NCBI GenBank assembly: GCA_025331565.1
Contig: JAFREQ010000026.1
Location: 3,472,001-3,536,000, forward strand
Direction of reading: 5' to 3'
DNA from: Holacanthus passer
Lineage: Eukaryota > Chordata > Actinopteri > Pomacanthidae
DNA length: 64,000 bases
Below, piece by piece: positions 53,541 to 64,000 of this stretch. The stretch's first letter is position 1, and each line of letters opens with the position of its first letter. The notes under the pieces are model-generated. The model ran no database searches, was not told where the DNA came from, and saw only the letters and a list, made by a program, of their open reading frames with translations. Made by a program: the position numbers and the translations under genes.

Positions 53541-53727
53541 TGAGCCAAACCAATGGAGAAAAACTGGGATGTAGGAGGAAACTGTCGAGCGGAACCAACG
53601 AGCCCAGGTGTCGTTGCCGGCAGCTCTTTAGTTGGGGGGACCCCGCCCTGTTCCCTCAGACCAAAGTTGGGAAGAGAAGCGGGTGGTTCGCATCTTTACT
53701 CATCTGATACATTTATTGTGTTTACAG
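53541..53727 (+). repeat. duplicated block, left copy (order B-A)
   Basis: B segment 53541-53574 (TGAGCCAAACCAATGGAG...) and A segment 53666-53727 (TTGGGAAGAGAAGCGGGTGG...). Both recur to the right in reversed order but the same orientation: A at 54514-54575 (about 4 differences in 62) and B at 54986-55019 (about 2 in 34). Confidence 0.8.
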
Positions 53728-53904
53728 GTCAGTACACAGTGAAATTCAACAAAATAACTTCCTAAAGTTTAGTGTGACGTGATGTGACTGTGATGAGTCT
53801 GATGATAGATCTACAAGTTTAGGAGATAAGAGTATAAAAAGACGTTTTAGCGCGACGGCGGGACTTTTAGAAAATGGCGCCCGCGGTTTGCGGCGCGAAA
53901 CATC

Positions 53905-53906
<2 letters not shown>

Positions 53907-53988
<82 letters not shown>

Positions 53989-53990
53989 GC
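53907..53990. repeat. (GT)n microsatellite
   Basis: About 40 GT dinucleotides with a single GTTT interruption, in the interval between the two duplicated blocks. Confidence 0.95.
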
Positions 53991-54513
53991 GCACAGTTTA
54001 TAGTGTTACGGCCCTGAACACCTGATAAATGTCTGTTATTTAGCTAAAATATGTTTAAGGATACTGATGAGTTGCATGATGTGTTTTGAAAAAGATGGTT
54101 ATGTCTGTTTAAGTGATGTTCATGAAATGAGTTAATTACCAAAATGAGTTAGGAAGCATTCCCAATGTGTGATATGTTTTATGTTTTTGCATTTGAAGTA
54201 TTACTACTAGCCTAACCTGCTAGTTTAGCTGAAGGAACCTAATTTATGTTTTCATTTATTGTAGGAACATTTTGAACAGCTTAAAGCTTTATAAAACAGA
54301 TAGCCACGTAACCAGCATTGGTGCTGAGGAAACAATACTTGGACAAGTAGGAAATGTTTAAATGAGATGAAATTGATATGTGTAAAAGGACAACCACACT
54401 GATATGTTTTACTAAAAACCCAAAATAGGGACAGTCAAAGAAGAACATAATTGCATTAGGGAAAGTTCAAATATGTGTTTTATGTTTTAAAAAATTGTAA
54501 TAAAGAGACGAAA

Positions 54514-55019
54514 CTTGGGAAGAGAAGCAGGTGGTTCGCATCTTCACTCATCTGACACATTTATTGTGTTTGCAGAGGTGAGGGCCGTGAACCCAAAAAT
54601 CATTTGATTACATGGCAACTCACTTTGAGACCTGTAACATACACAATTGTATTCTGTCGGCTTGACAAAAAAACTAGTACAGTAATCGTTGTCAATGAAG
54701 GACTGGGCTGAGACTGAGAGCTGGACATGAGGGATATTTCAATGGACCTCTGCCACAGTGACAAAACATGTCAACATTTGGACTGGCAGTGCTACACAAT
54801 GCCAAAGGGACGATGCATTTTGGGGGCACTGACTATTTATATGGGAAAGGAATTTAGTTTTGAAGCATGAGTGAACTGTTTTGGGGGAGATATGAGCTTT
54901 TGCAGGTGAACCATGGTGTTGTGCCGAACTGTAAGACTGTTTTGCCAAATGATCTTAGAGTTTTGAGAATTTCTGTTTCAAGAAATGAGCCAAACCAATG
55001 GAGAAAAACTGTAATGTAG
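54514..55019 (+). repeat. duplicated block, right copy (order A-B)
   Basis: A segment directly follows an AATAAAGAG near 54500 and ends TTTATTGTGTTTGCAG; B lies 410 bp further on. The AATAAA followed by a short segment ending near CA would fit the end of an LTR, with a possible left end TGTTACGGCCC at about 54005. No target duplication was found, so the LTR reading is tentative. Confidence 0.5.
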
Positions 55020-57809
55020 TGCTGAATCATCTAGCATCTCAGGGCACTTTTCATATAGAGCAGGTCGACACCGTACTCTTCATTATATTCATTCTAATAA
55101 TCTTCAGTCAGTGAGCAGTCCTACCTGCCCACTCTGGACCTGTAGGCTCGTGGCTGGTGGTCGGTGCTGGATCCTGCTTCTGACTCTGAGGGGCCACAAG
55201 ACCAAGTTTCCTAGTTATGTGGCGTCGCATCATACTATTATTGAAATTATATAACGTTATGTTATATGGCACAACGTCGCACAATTCATTGACTTGATAA
55301 TGAATTAACTTGAACAGTGGTTTGCAGGCAAAGTTCAACATCTTGCCCGTTTCATCGTCCTCATTTGTCGTTTCAACCCTCAACAAGTTGCCAGTTTTTG
55401 CTCATTTGGCTGCATCTGTTTCCAGAGCTTTCCTCTTTTGAATTTTTGCCTCCTCTGTGCCACCGTGTCTGCAAAAAAAAAAAAAGAGCTGCCAGTGGAG
55501 GCGGAGGTGGCCCCGGACCAAACATCAGACCGACCCACCAGGAATTGTCCTCTCGATCAGCCACTCCAGGTCTGGGTGGACGGCTGCGCTCGCTGCTGTT
55601 GAGTCTCCAGCAGCAGCTGAGGTCATGTCCTCATTGTCTTCATTATTTGTCACACTTCCCATTTTATTTTCTTGTTGTTTGCCTCTCCTCTTGTCTCAGA
55701 CCACTTCCTGCCTTTGAGTGTTTCCTGTCCGATGGTCCGACTGGTCTCACCTGTGTCTCCTTGTTGAATGTTGAGTCTCTGTGTTGTCTGTCCTCTGTGC
55801 CGGGTCGTCTTCGTCCTTTAAGCCAAACGTACCAGCAACTAGCGCCAAATAGTATTTCATGTTTCTGGTTTTTTGAGCTCCTTTGTCTTTTGGATTTTTG
55901 TCGCTCACTTTGTGTTGCAGCAGTTTTTTTCTGTGGTGAAAAATGTCACTGATGCTTTTCAGTACGAAGTTATTCACAGTATTTTTTTATTTTATTTTCA
56001 CATTTGCTACAATCAAACCTGCTGATTTTTACTTTGTTGTTCCCTCAATTATAAATTAAAATACAACTTTTCACCCGACTGTATCATTTTGAATAATTAG
56101 CTTGTCCAACAATAATAATCTCAGGTCATGGAAAACTGGACTGATGCTCATATGTGATTTATGGAACCTGACACAGATGCATGATATGAAAATGGGCGCG
56201 TGGAAAAGGTTTGATCATTTAACCATTTGATGTTATGGTGCTGACACAGAGTCACAGCCACTATTACAACAGTAAGATCTCAGAGCTGATCCCAGATCAG
56301 AGGAAGAAGAAAAAAGACAAAGACGTTGAACATATTACAATTACATTACAAGTACATTTTGTTTCTTAAGTTACATTTATGGGTGTGAAATTTAGCAAAA
56401 AGCAAAATTAAATTAATTAAGAAAAATACGGTATTGTCCTTATTATCATCACAGCAACCAATTGTTTCTATAGTAAAGAGAAAAGTCTGAGTGAAAGTTG
56501 TTAACTCTAAAATTATTGACATCTTTCCACAACTCATTTGTAAATTTACAAAACCAAAAGAGATGAGAGCAAGTTACAAAAAGAACAATTTACATTTTTT
56601 CTGTGTCACTCTTCATTTTCTGTAAGAAGTGATTCACAGGGTGAAATCTATGGATCAGCTTCAATGAGACTTCTTTCACTCTATTGGAAAGGAAAGGAAA
56701 GGAATTTTTTTCCAGTCAATATCATGAATATAATTACTGCAATAAAATGTTGCTGTTGGAATAGAAACCACATTAACCTGAAACAAAGCTCGTAGTGGGT
56801 CAGACGGATGACACATATCCAAGATGGGATGACGTCAAAAACTAGAAAATTCTTTTGTTTGTTATTTGGTTGTTTGGTTTGTTATATCTGGCCAGAAATT
56901 CTGGATAATTGTGCGGGAAGCCCTTCCCTATGAAAGAGCTGACTCAATGCCATTGTTAAACCGAGATATTTAATCACAGACGTCATGGACGCAGGTGACG
57001 ACCAGCAGGTGATGTCAGCGCAGGCACATTTCCACTTCCTGTGCAGGCAGGAAATGAAAAGATTAAACCGTTTGATTGTTTCTGCGTCGTTCTGCCCGAG
57101 GATTCGGTGTTGAAGATCGTGTGCTGAACATCTCAATCGTGTTTAGTTCTTCCTCCTCGTGTGTGAGAATCTCCCTCTTCGGTGATTTTGACATTAAGTG
57201 TGACATTAACAAACCTCTGGTCTTGTGTCCAGGAAATTCCTTGGCCCTCGTCCACAGAGCGCATTAATGATTTAAACAAAACAACACGTGTTTACACTTG
57301 ATGTTGGTACACAGTTATTTTAATCTGTTGATGTTTAGACTTTGGCCTTTCGGAGTTTAATATCTGGCGAGACAGACACACAGAGACAGTGTTTTTTTCC
57401 CTGTCAGCGTCAGATGTAAACTAACTTGCATCGGTATCTTTATGTCAGACAGCGTGTGGTGAGCAGGCGAGAGAAAGGAGCATGCCAGTCAGAATCTAAA
57501 TGATGATAATCGCTAATTAGCTGAATGAAGGCAACCGAGGCCTGTTCAGTCATTTATTAAAGTCCAAACAGAAGTAAGTGAGTCCATCTGTAAACAGGAA
57601 GTGTGCAGAAAAAGATGCAGATCCAGAGGACGGCACAACCAGTGGGCAGGTCAAGATCAAAATACAGGAATACAGAAGAAGAAAGCAGGTTCGGGTTCAG
57701 GACCAGGACCACAAAGACATAAACACACTGAAGGGCTGATGAGGGAAAGTGGAAACAGCTGAACAGGTATAAGTGAGAGTCAGGTGACAGGTGGGAGAGT
57801 CTGAGGGCA

Positions 57810-57890
57810 CCTGATGGAGGGATGGATGGGTGGTATGAATGGATGGATGATGGAGGGATGGATGATGGAGGGATGGATGGATTGATGGAT
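57810..57890. repeat. (GGATGGAT)n simple repeat
   Basis: Alternating GGAGGGATGGATG, GATGGATGG and related units, imperfect. Low-complexity purine-rich tract. Confidence 0.85.
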
Positions 57891-57989
57891 TCTCATTTTG
57901 CAAATTGCACATCAGACAATATAGTTTAGTTATTAAACATAAACAAAATATGATGCATTTTTATCCACAACATTAAATTATTGTAGCCA

Positions 57990-58160
57990 TATCTCAGTAA
58001 CATGATATGAGTACTTTCACTCTTGATATTTTAAGTACACTTTGTTGCCAATACTTTAGTACTTTCACTTTAGCACAACTTGTACTTGTAACAGAGTATT
58101 TTGATAGTGTGGTATTACTGCTTTTACTGCAGTAAATGATTAGAATACTTCTTCCGCCGC
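57990..58160. repeat. dispersed AAAGTAC-family copy
   Basis: Contains GAGTACTTTCACTCTTGATA, TACTTTCACTTTAGCAC and CTTGTACTTGTAACAGAGTA, matching the family described at 4676-5055. Confidence 0.5.
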
Positions 58161-59339
58161 AGCTGGTTCACACCTCTGACTAGCTTCCTCTCAGAAACAT
58201 CAGCTGAGGCTCCATCACTCAGGAGACTCCTCTGTTTCAGTATTGAAGAACGTTGAGGATATCATTAAAAGAGAACTTTGAAGTGGGGAAGAAGATTGTG
58301 GAACAGCGGCTCTTCCTACTTCCCCATTCGACAGAATTTGAACATGTTTCCTTCCCTTTTTTTCCCTGTCATTCTACATTTGAATTTTGTTATAGTTAAT
58401 CTTGTACAACCTACTGGACGTGGACATTATGTGGATTTTTGGTGGGATATTTTGGAAAATACTGAGAAATATGGTCATAATGAGCCAGAGCCCAAAGTGA
58501 CACAGTCACAACCAACAGTTGATTAATCGTTTCATATGCTCATGTGTTTTGTCTGCAAAAAATCTTAGTGAGTAAAGTTACCCTGAACTAAAGCTGTCAG
58601 ATAAATATAGTGAAATTAAAAGTACAAGATTTCCCTCTGAGGTGCAGTGGAAAGAAAGAAATACAAATAGAAATAGAAACAAAGAAAGTATAAATACTTC
58701 AAATTTGTACTGCAGCTGTCGTCCTCTGTCCCTTAACAACATTTCTCTCTTCATACTTAACAGAATAAATTACACAGTCTGTGCCAGAAGAAATATAATC
58801 ATATCTAACATTTAATAAAACAAAGCATATCTGTGGATCGAGTCCAGCTCATAAACTGTGGAGAAAGTCCTCATGAGTTCTGTGTGAGGTCACATGTGAC
58901 GTCACGGTGGGATTCCCTGAGTAAAAGTGTTAGGGAAGCTGCAGACAGGCGTCCTGGTTGTTTAGGTGTAGGTCCAACTGATGTCACCCAGAGAGCGACC
59001 GCCAGGCCCCGAGCTCTGTGTGTGTGTGTGTGTACGTCACCATTACAAGAGGGTGAAAAGACTTACATGACTCAGATGGAGCAGCAGGGACGAGTGAGTG
59101 CATGAACATGTGCCAAACACGGAGGAAAGGGAAGTCTTCTATTGTTAAAAACTATGTGATGCTTTCTAGGTGGAAAACTGTGGCACAGCAGGAAGCTCGA
59201 GTCTGTGACTCAGCATGAAAACATCACAAAGCTTTTGACCTTTTAGCTTTAATATGCAGAAACAAAATAAGTAAAAATAGAGCAAACAGATGAACATTAA
59301 AGAGCTTGAAGCAATAACACAGATTGGATGAAGCCATGT

Positions 59340-59965
59340 TTCACTAATGACTGATTCTAAACCCACTAATGCTCCATTATAATTAAATATCTGACCTTTT
59401 TCTCTATGCAGATGATTCAGCTTGTGTCTTTGAGTGAGGAGCTTCAAAACTTGTCTGTCTGAAAACAAACTGTCAAACTTCATCTAGAGAAAACAGAGCT
59501 CATCTATCTTATGTGGATCATGAATGAAACTAGTAAACACCTATCACTAAAATCTGACAGAAGACAATCAGGGTTGTTGATGTATAAACTCAAGACTTTA
59601 GCAGAAACATTAGTTCAACGTCACTTTGACTATGCTGCCACCTTCTGGTCTGATAGTTCACTACAGGGCATCAAAAATAAACCCCAGTCTGCCTAAAACA
59701 AGCTCATCAGGGTTTTGTTTAAGTTCCCTCCCTGTACACATTTCAATTCAGCATATTTTCAACAACTTAAGTCGCTTTCAGTTGAGAAAAAAAAATATAA
59801 ATCTGAATATAAAAATAGACGTTCACATTAAGTTGGTAATTGAACCATAAAATTATTCATAATTGGCCAAATATCTGAGCAATAACTTCACTATACAAGA
59901 GGCAGCTCAGCAGGTTTTATTCTTTTTAGATTCGAGAGCTCAATGAGGAAATTGTCTCTCAGAAA
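59340..59965 (+). mobile_element. non-LTR retrotransposon fragment (reverse transcriptase relic)
   Basis: A YADD box at 59405-59416 marks the reverse-transcriptase catalytic motif. Downstream, partly in other frames, come LVQRHFDYAATFWSDSS, KLIRVLF and YLSNNFTIQEAA, which match in order the thumb and C-terminal part of fish LINE ORF2 proteins. Several stops and frame changes interrupt it. It is a dead 5'-truncated copy; the clade cannot be settled by eye. Confidence 0.75.
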
Positions 59966-62174
59966 AAGTTGTCCGTTTATGTTACTTCTGTAATGTGGTC
60001 AAATGCGTAGGATCATAATGGAAATGAGCTTGTGGGCTTTATTGTGTCATTCATTCCTCGATGGTTTGTGTGTGTGTGTGTGTGTGATAACTGTCTTCAG
60101 GTGAATTCCATGTGTATTTTATGATTATCAGATAAAACCTTCTGTCTACGGTTTGTTTGCTGTCTGAATCAGATGGAGGGTGAAAACCAGTTTGGTCTTA
60201 GTGAGCTCAGTGGATGATCTGGTCTGGGATTCGCCCCAGTTTGTGCCTCTTGTGTCTTAACTTACATTCAGGTCACAGAAGTAACCTTCAGTTTGTCTTC
60301 AAGATAATGAACTGTGTCTACACAGATCTTACTACACAGTGGCTCTTTGAACCTTCTGGATGAAAAAATATTGATGATTAAACATGATTAAAAAAAAAAA
60401 ATTAACTTCCCAAGTTCCGTTTTTATTATTCAGTGGATGGAAATGAATGCAGCAGATGCTTTATTTTAATTACCCAGTTTATTTGAGGCAGATTAATTTA
60501 TAAAGATGATTTGTTCTACACTCTGATACAGTTGATCTGAGGAGGACGTGCACAAATACATCAACGCGAATATAAAGACCAGAGCACAAACATCAGTCAG
60601 AATAATGAAACATTAGTAACGATAATATGCAGAAACATTTACCCGGTGACCCGTCCATGAGGCTCTGCAGGACTCGAGTGACAACATGAATGTTGAGGCC
60701 TCACATCGTTCTGAACACATGTTCTGTGGTTAATGTTCTGCAGTAAAAGGTGGAACATCATCAGACCTTGATCCTCACACACCAGTTGTTTAGTCCCAGT
60801 TTGATGAAACGCTCTTTGCATGATGTCAGACAGACCAGCGGGATGTTTCTGCAGGTATTTAGCGTCGATGCGCAATGAAATGTATGAATGTGTTATTTCC
60901 TTTTACTTCAAGGTTCAGCTGAGCAGAAAACTGGGCTACAGCAGGTGTTTTTCCTGCAACAGGTGACAGAGTCTGAGACACACACTGACTGTGACGCCGG
61001 CACAGTTTTCACCTCCAATAACAGCTAATGATGTTCGAGGGAAATAATGAGATCCAGTAACACGACAGGATCAGGCTTTCTGCTGTGTACTCGGGGATCA
61101 ATTTGTCCTAATCCCTCCGGTGTGTCTGTCAGGCTGCTGCACGTCTGGATTACCAGCTGGGCCTGCAGGACACACTGGAAAACAAGACTGTCACAACCGA
61201 GGCGCATGAAGTGGAAACAGGCAGGAGGGACGCACACATTCAGTCAAATGGACGCTGTGGAAAACAGCTGCACATCAAGTCCTGAGTGCACCTGTGCACC
61301 AGGTCAAGCTGACAATTATACAAGTCTTCAGGCCTGCGACAGCTCTGTGAGGCCGTCCTGAGGCTCTGGTCTCAATGCTGACATCAGCAAGTGTCTTTGC
61401 AGGATTTTGGTCATAAACCAAAGGATCAAACACATTAAAATTCAGACCTGATTAGGGGATTACAAAAGTCATTAAGATTTATCCTCTTCATCTTGATCCA
61501 GTAGTTGTTGAGACCAAAGTTGGGGACTGACTGACCGACACTGTCGTCCATTGAGCCAAGCTGGTCCCTAAAAACCTGCGTCTGAGTCACTGGACCATCA
61601 CCTCAATCGATCCAAACCGTCAACACTGAGAAATAGTTCTAGTTCAGAATGTTTTTTGAATCTTGGGTTTTGGAAGATCAACTAATCCATCAGTTCAGGT
61701 AAAAACTTGTGTGTGAGGTTTGTTTTGCTCTTGAACTTTGAAATACCATGAAATTCACTGTTGACAATGGTGGAAAGTTACTAATTACATTTACACTAGT
61801 ACAGTACTTAAACTACACATTTCAACTGTTCAAAGATTTAGTATTTCACGAAAAAAGCAAAGATCTGAGAAAAGTAAGCTTGGCATGTGTTTTTCTTCTT
61901 TCCTCTCCATCTGTCATGGTTCATGCTGCCTCAGTCTCGCAGTCTCCGCCCACCTCCACCAGGTCCATCCAGGCTCCACCTGCATCCACCTGCCTGCTCG
62001 CCTGTTCCTGTTCATTCCCTGATCACCCTCCTCCTTCTGTTTGGATTCACCGGTAAACTTTAGTGTTTTCTTTTTATCATTAAAATCAGTGAACTGCTCC
62101 CGTCTGTTTGCCTAACAGACTCTTCTCTCAGCTTCAGCCAATGAGGCATCACTGCTGCCTGAATTCAGGTCCTG

Positions 62175-62210
62175 ACCCCCCCCCCCCCACACACACACAC
62201 ACACACACAC
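62175..62210. repeat. poly-C then (CA)n tract
   Basis: A run of about 14 C followed by about 11 CA dinucleotides. Confidence 0.9.
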
Positions 62211-62399
62211 GTCACCTTATATTGCACATATCAACATGCTCTATTTATACTATTTTACTCTTTCATTTTTCTGAAACACTCTCAGTATTGAAAATCATTA
62301 CTGACTATATTGTCCATTGTTATATAATTCTTCTCTTATTTCATTTGATCTTTCTGCTGATTCTTTTATATTTTATTTTTAGAATCTTTTTTTTTTTAT

Positions 62400-62490
62400 C
62401 TATCTTCGGCAGCTCAGCACCTAAGAATTTCACTTCACACTGTGCTGTTTCTGTTTGGATATGTGACAATAAAGCTTGATTTGGTTTGGT
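62400..62490 (+). repeat. LINE-like 3' tail
   Basis: GGCAGCTCAGCACC, AAGAATTTCACTTCACACTG and ATGTGACAATAAAGCTTGA, the same kind of tail as at 49330-49410. Confidence 0.45.
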
Positions 62491-62499
62491 AAATCAGTC

Positions 62500-62655
62500 A
62501 CAGAAGACATTTTACTGCAGAATGAGTACTTTTATTTTTGATACTTTAGGTACATTTTGCTGATAATACTTAGATTATATATAGGATTTGGAGTGTTTTT
62601 ACATAAGTGTGTTGGTAGTGAAGTAAAAAAGCTGAGTACTTTTTCCACCACTGTC
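62500..62655. repeat. dispersed AAAGTAC-family copy
   Basis: Contains GAATGAGTACTTTTATTTTT, TACTTTAGGTACATTTTGCT and the family end GAGTACTTTTTCCACCACTG. Confidence 0.55.
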
Positions 62656-63637
62656 TGTGAAGACTGACCGGCCTCACAGTTACATAATGACCTCTGACCT
62701 GTCAGCAGAGCATCTGAAACGTTTCCCTTCGGGCAGTTAATCTGAGCAGGTCTCGCCGCTGAGGCTCAGCCAGGTGACGAGCAGGTGACAGAAAGCGTCC
62801 AGGTAACATTCCTGTCACATTCCAGCTGGTCGGGCGTCTTCATGCTGAGGGTGTGTCTGGACCACTGCAGGTGAACTGAGACAGTTTGGACTGATATTTT
62901 AATTTGGTTCTTAGTGACACAAAGTAAATGTAAAACTTGTTTGTAATCTATTGAGAAGATTAATATTTAACAATTACCTGTACAGCAAAGCTTTTATCAA
63001 TCAATCAATCACCTGCTGCAAGACTTTGACTGTAGCTTAAATCAAGTCAGACTTCAGGCACACGTCTAAATTCAGCTGTTGTCCAGAACTAACTGAAAGA
63101 CTTTCCAACTCCTTCCACCATGAATTGATGTAATGTAAAGCACATGTGAAATCTTGGTTTTCACGTGTGATATTTAATATGTTAAATCTGAAAAGGTCAA
63201 GAATGAACATTCAGTTTCAAATTTAACTAACCTGTTTTCATTGGATCCTTGATTTTTAAATATTTGTGAGTAAAAGTAAATTATTTGCCATTAGGTCAAG
63301 AGAGAATGATTTCACATATCTTCCCCTCAAAATATTACTAATATTATAATTATAATTATAATATCTGCTGTAAAGTGTGTGACAAGTCTCTGACTACTCA
63401 GTCAGTCATGAAAGCCTGTTTGGAGAGAAACTGGTGACATGAAACTCAGGGACTTGGCCCGACAGCTCAGGCTTTACTAAACTGACGCCTTCCTCCACTT
63501 TTCTTCTAACGAGGTGAAATTAAGTCGGATTAAAGAGTTTATTAAGCCACATGACCCTGGAGGATAATCCCTTGAAAGTGACCCAAACATTCTTTTCCAG
63601 GCCAAATGAAACCAATCTTATTCACCTGCACCAGTGA

Positions 63638-63639
<2 letters not shown>

Positions 63640-63690
<51 letters not shown>
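63640..63690. repeat. (CA)n microsatellite
   Basis: About 25 uninterrupted CA dinucleotides, roughly 160 bp upstream of the candidate promoter at the right end. Confidence 0.95.
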
Positions 63691-63692
<2 letters not shown>

Positions 63693-63847
63693 CTCCCTTT
63701 ACAAACACTGAACTAAACCGGTCCTTCAGTTTGACAGCAGACTTTTTTTTTCACTTCCTCCAGTGTGTAGTTGTGACTTACAGACACATTTACTATGTCT
63801 CATATCTGATCTAAACATGATTCTCACGCAAAGAAACCCCCAAGGTC

Positions 63848-63914
63848 TATAAGAGCTGCAGTGCCACCTGGGACCAGGTCTACAGCGCAGACGGATCCAG
63901 CAGACACAGCATGG
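63848..63914 (+). promoter_or_regulatory. candidate TATA promoter and first exon of a gene extending right
   Basis: TATAAG at 63848-63853. About 60 bp on, an ATG at 63911 is followed at once by a donor-like G|GTAAGA. If used, exon 1 would code only Met plus one base. Without splicing the ATG gives about 24 codons. No downstream exon is in the window, so this is a guess from spacing and consensus. Confidence 0.25.
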
Positions 63915-64000
63915 GTAAGACTCAGTTACTGCTTCCACCTCCTGGAAACCTGCTTCTCAGACACACAAACCACACTCTGGACTGATTTCACGCACTTTTT

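Larger units (their letters stand above)
46410..63840. other. gene-poor interval of about 17 kb
   Basis: I find no supportable protein-coding gene or structured RNA gene here. ORFs of 60-211 codons lack recognisable domains, codon bias or splice context. What can be named is repeat-derived and listed separately; the rest is AT-rich unique-looking DNA, which could hold distal regulatory elements of il17c or of a gene to the right. Confidence 0.5.

Noticed and set aside
53746..53994. His-Thr repeat ORF on the - strand
   Set aside because: Created by the (GT)n array; no domain or splice context.
55317..55952. 211-codon ORF on the + strand
   Set aside because: Begins at a non-ATG codon, runs through a poly-A tract read as Lys, and is rich in Ser, Leu and Cys without a domain; probably repeat-derived.

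Overview
The window is vertebrate nuclear DNA, almost certainly from a ray-finned fish and probably a percomorph. Genes are split by short GT-AG introns, long (CA)n/(GT)n arrays are frequent, and the non-coding DNA carries several dispersed repeat families that look familiar from spiny-rayed fish. The proteins are recognisably vertebrate orthologues. No prokaryotic or viral gene system and no CRISPR array was seen.

Layout. (1) 1-6955: the 3' part of junctophilin-3 (jph3), + strand, coding exons 2-5; exon 1 lies upstream of the window. (2) 10.0-14.7 kb: znf319, + strand, a non-coding CpG-rich first exon with a strong uORF, then one coding exon. (3) 15.5-22.95 kb: csnk2a2 (CK2 alpha'), + strand, 11 coding exons plus a spliced 3'UTR. 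(4) 32.05-23.7 kb: matcap1 (KIAA0895L, microtubule-associated tyrosine carboxypeptidase), - strand, six coding exons, converging on csnk2a2. (5) 34.8-37.3 kb and its 3'UTR: a two-exon GT31 beta-1,3-galactosyltransferase, + strand, with a decayed Tc1-like transposon in its intron. (6) 46.4-44.5 kb: il17c, - strand, three coding exons behind a TATA box. (7) 46.4-63.8 kb: about 17 kb with no gene I can support, holding repeat relics (a LINE reverse-transcriptase fragment, LINE-like 3' tails, a long-TIR MITE-like element, permuted duplicated blocks, microsatellites). A TATA-led candidate first exon sits at the extreme right end.

The genes do not form a pathway. What unites them is synteny: from memory, the human orthologues of jph3, znf319, csnk2a2, matcap1 and il17c all lie on chromosome arm 16q. 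That supports the orthology calls and points to a conserved vertebrate linkage block.

The most unusual signals are: a 15-copy decapeptide minisatellite inside the jph3 coding exon; a 90-nt fully open, in-frame intron in matcap1 that would add a poly-Asp segment if retained; complementary (UG)n and (CA)n arrays flanking the two matcap1 exons that encode the catalytic site; and a 32-bp minisatellite abutting an il17c splice donor that multiplies donor-like sites. Exon boundaries were placed by hand from reading frame, GT/AG and remembered family sequences. Transcript data were not available.
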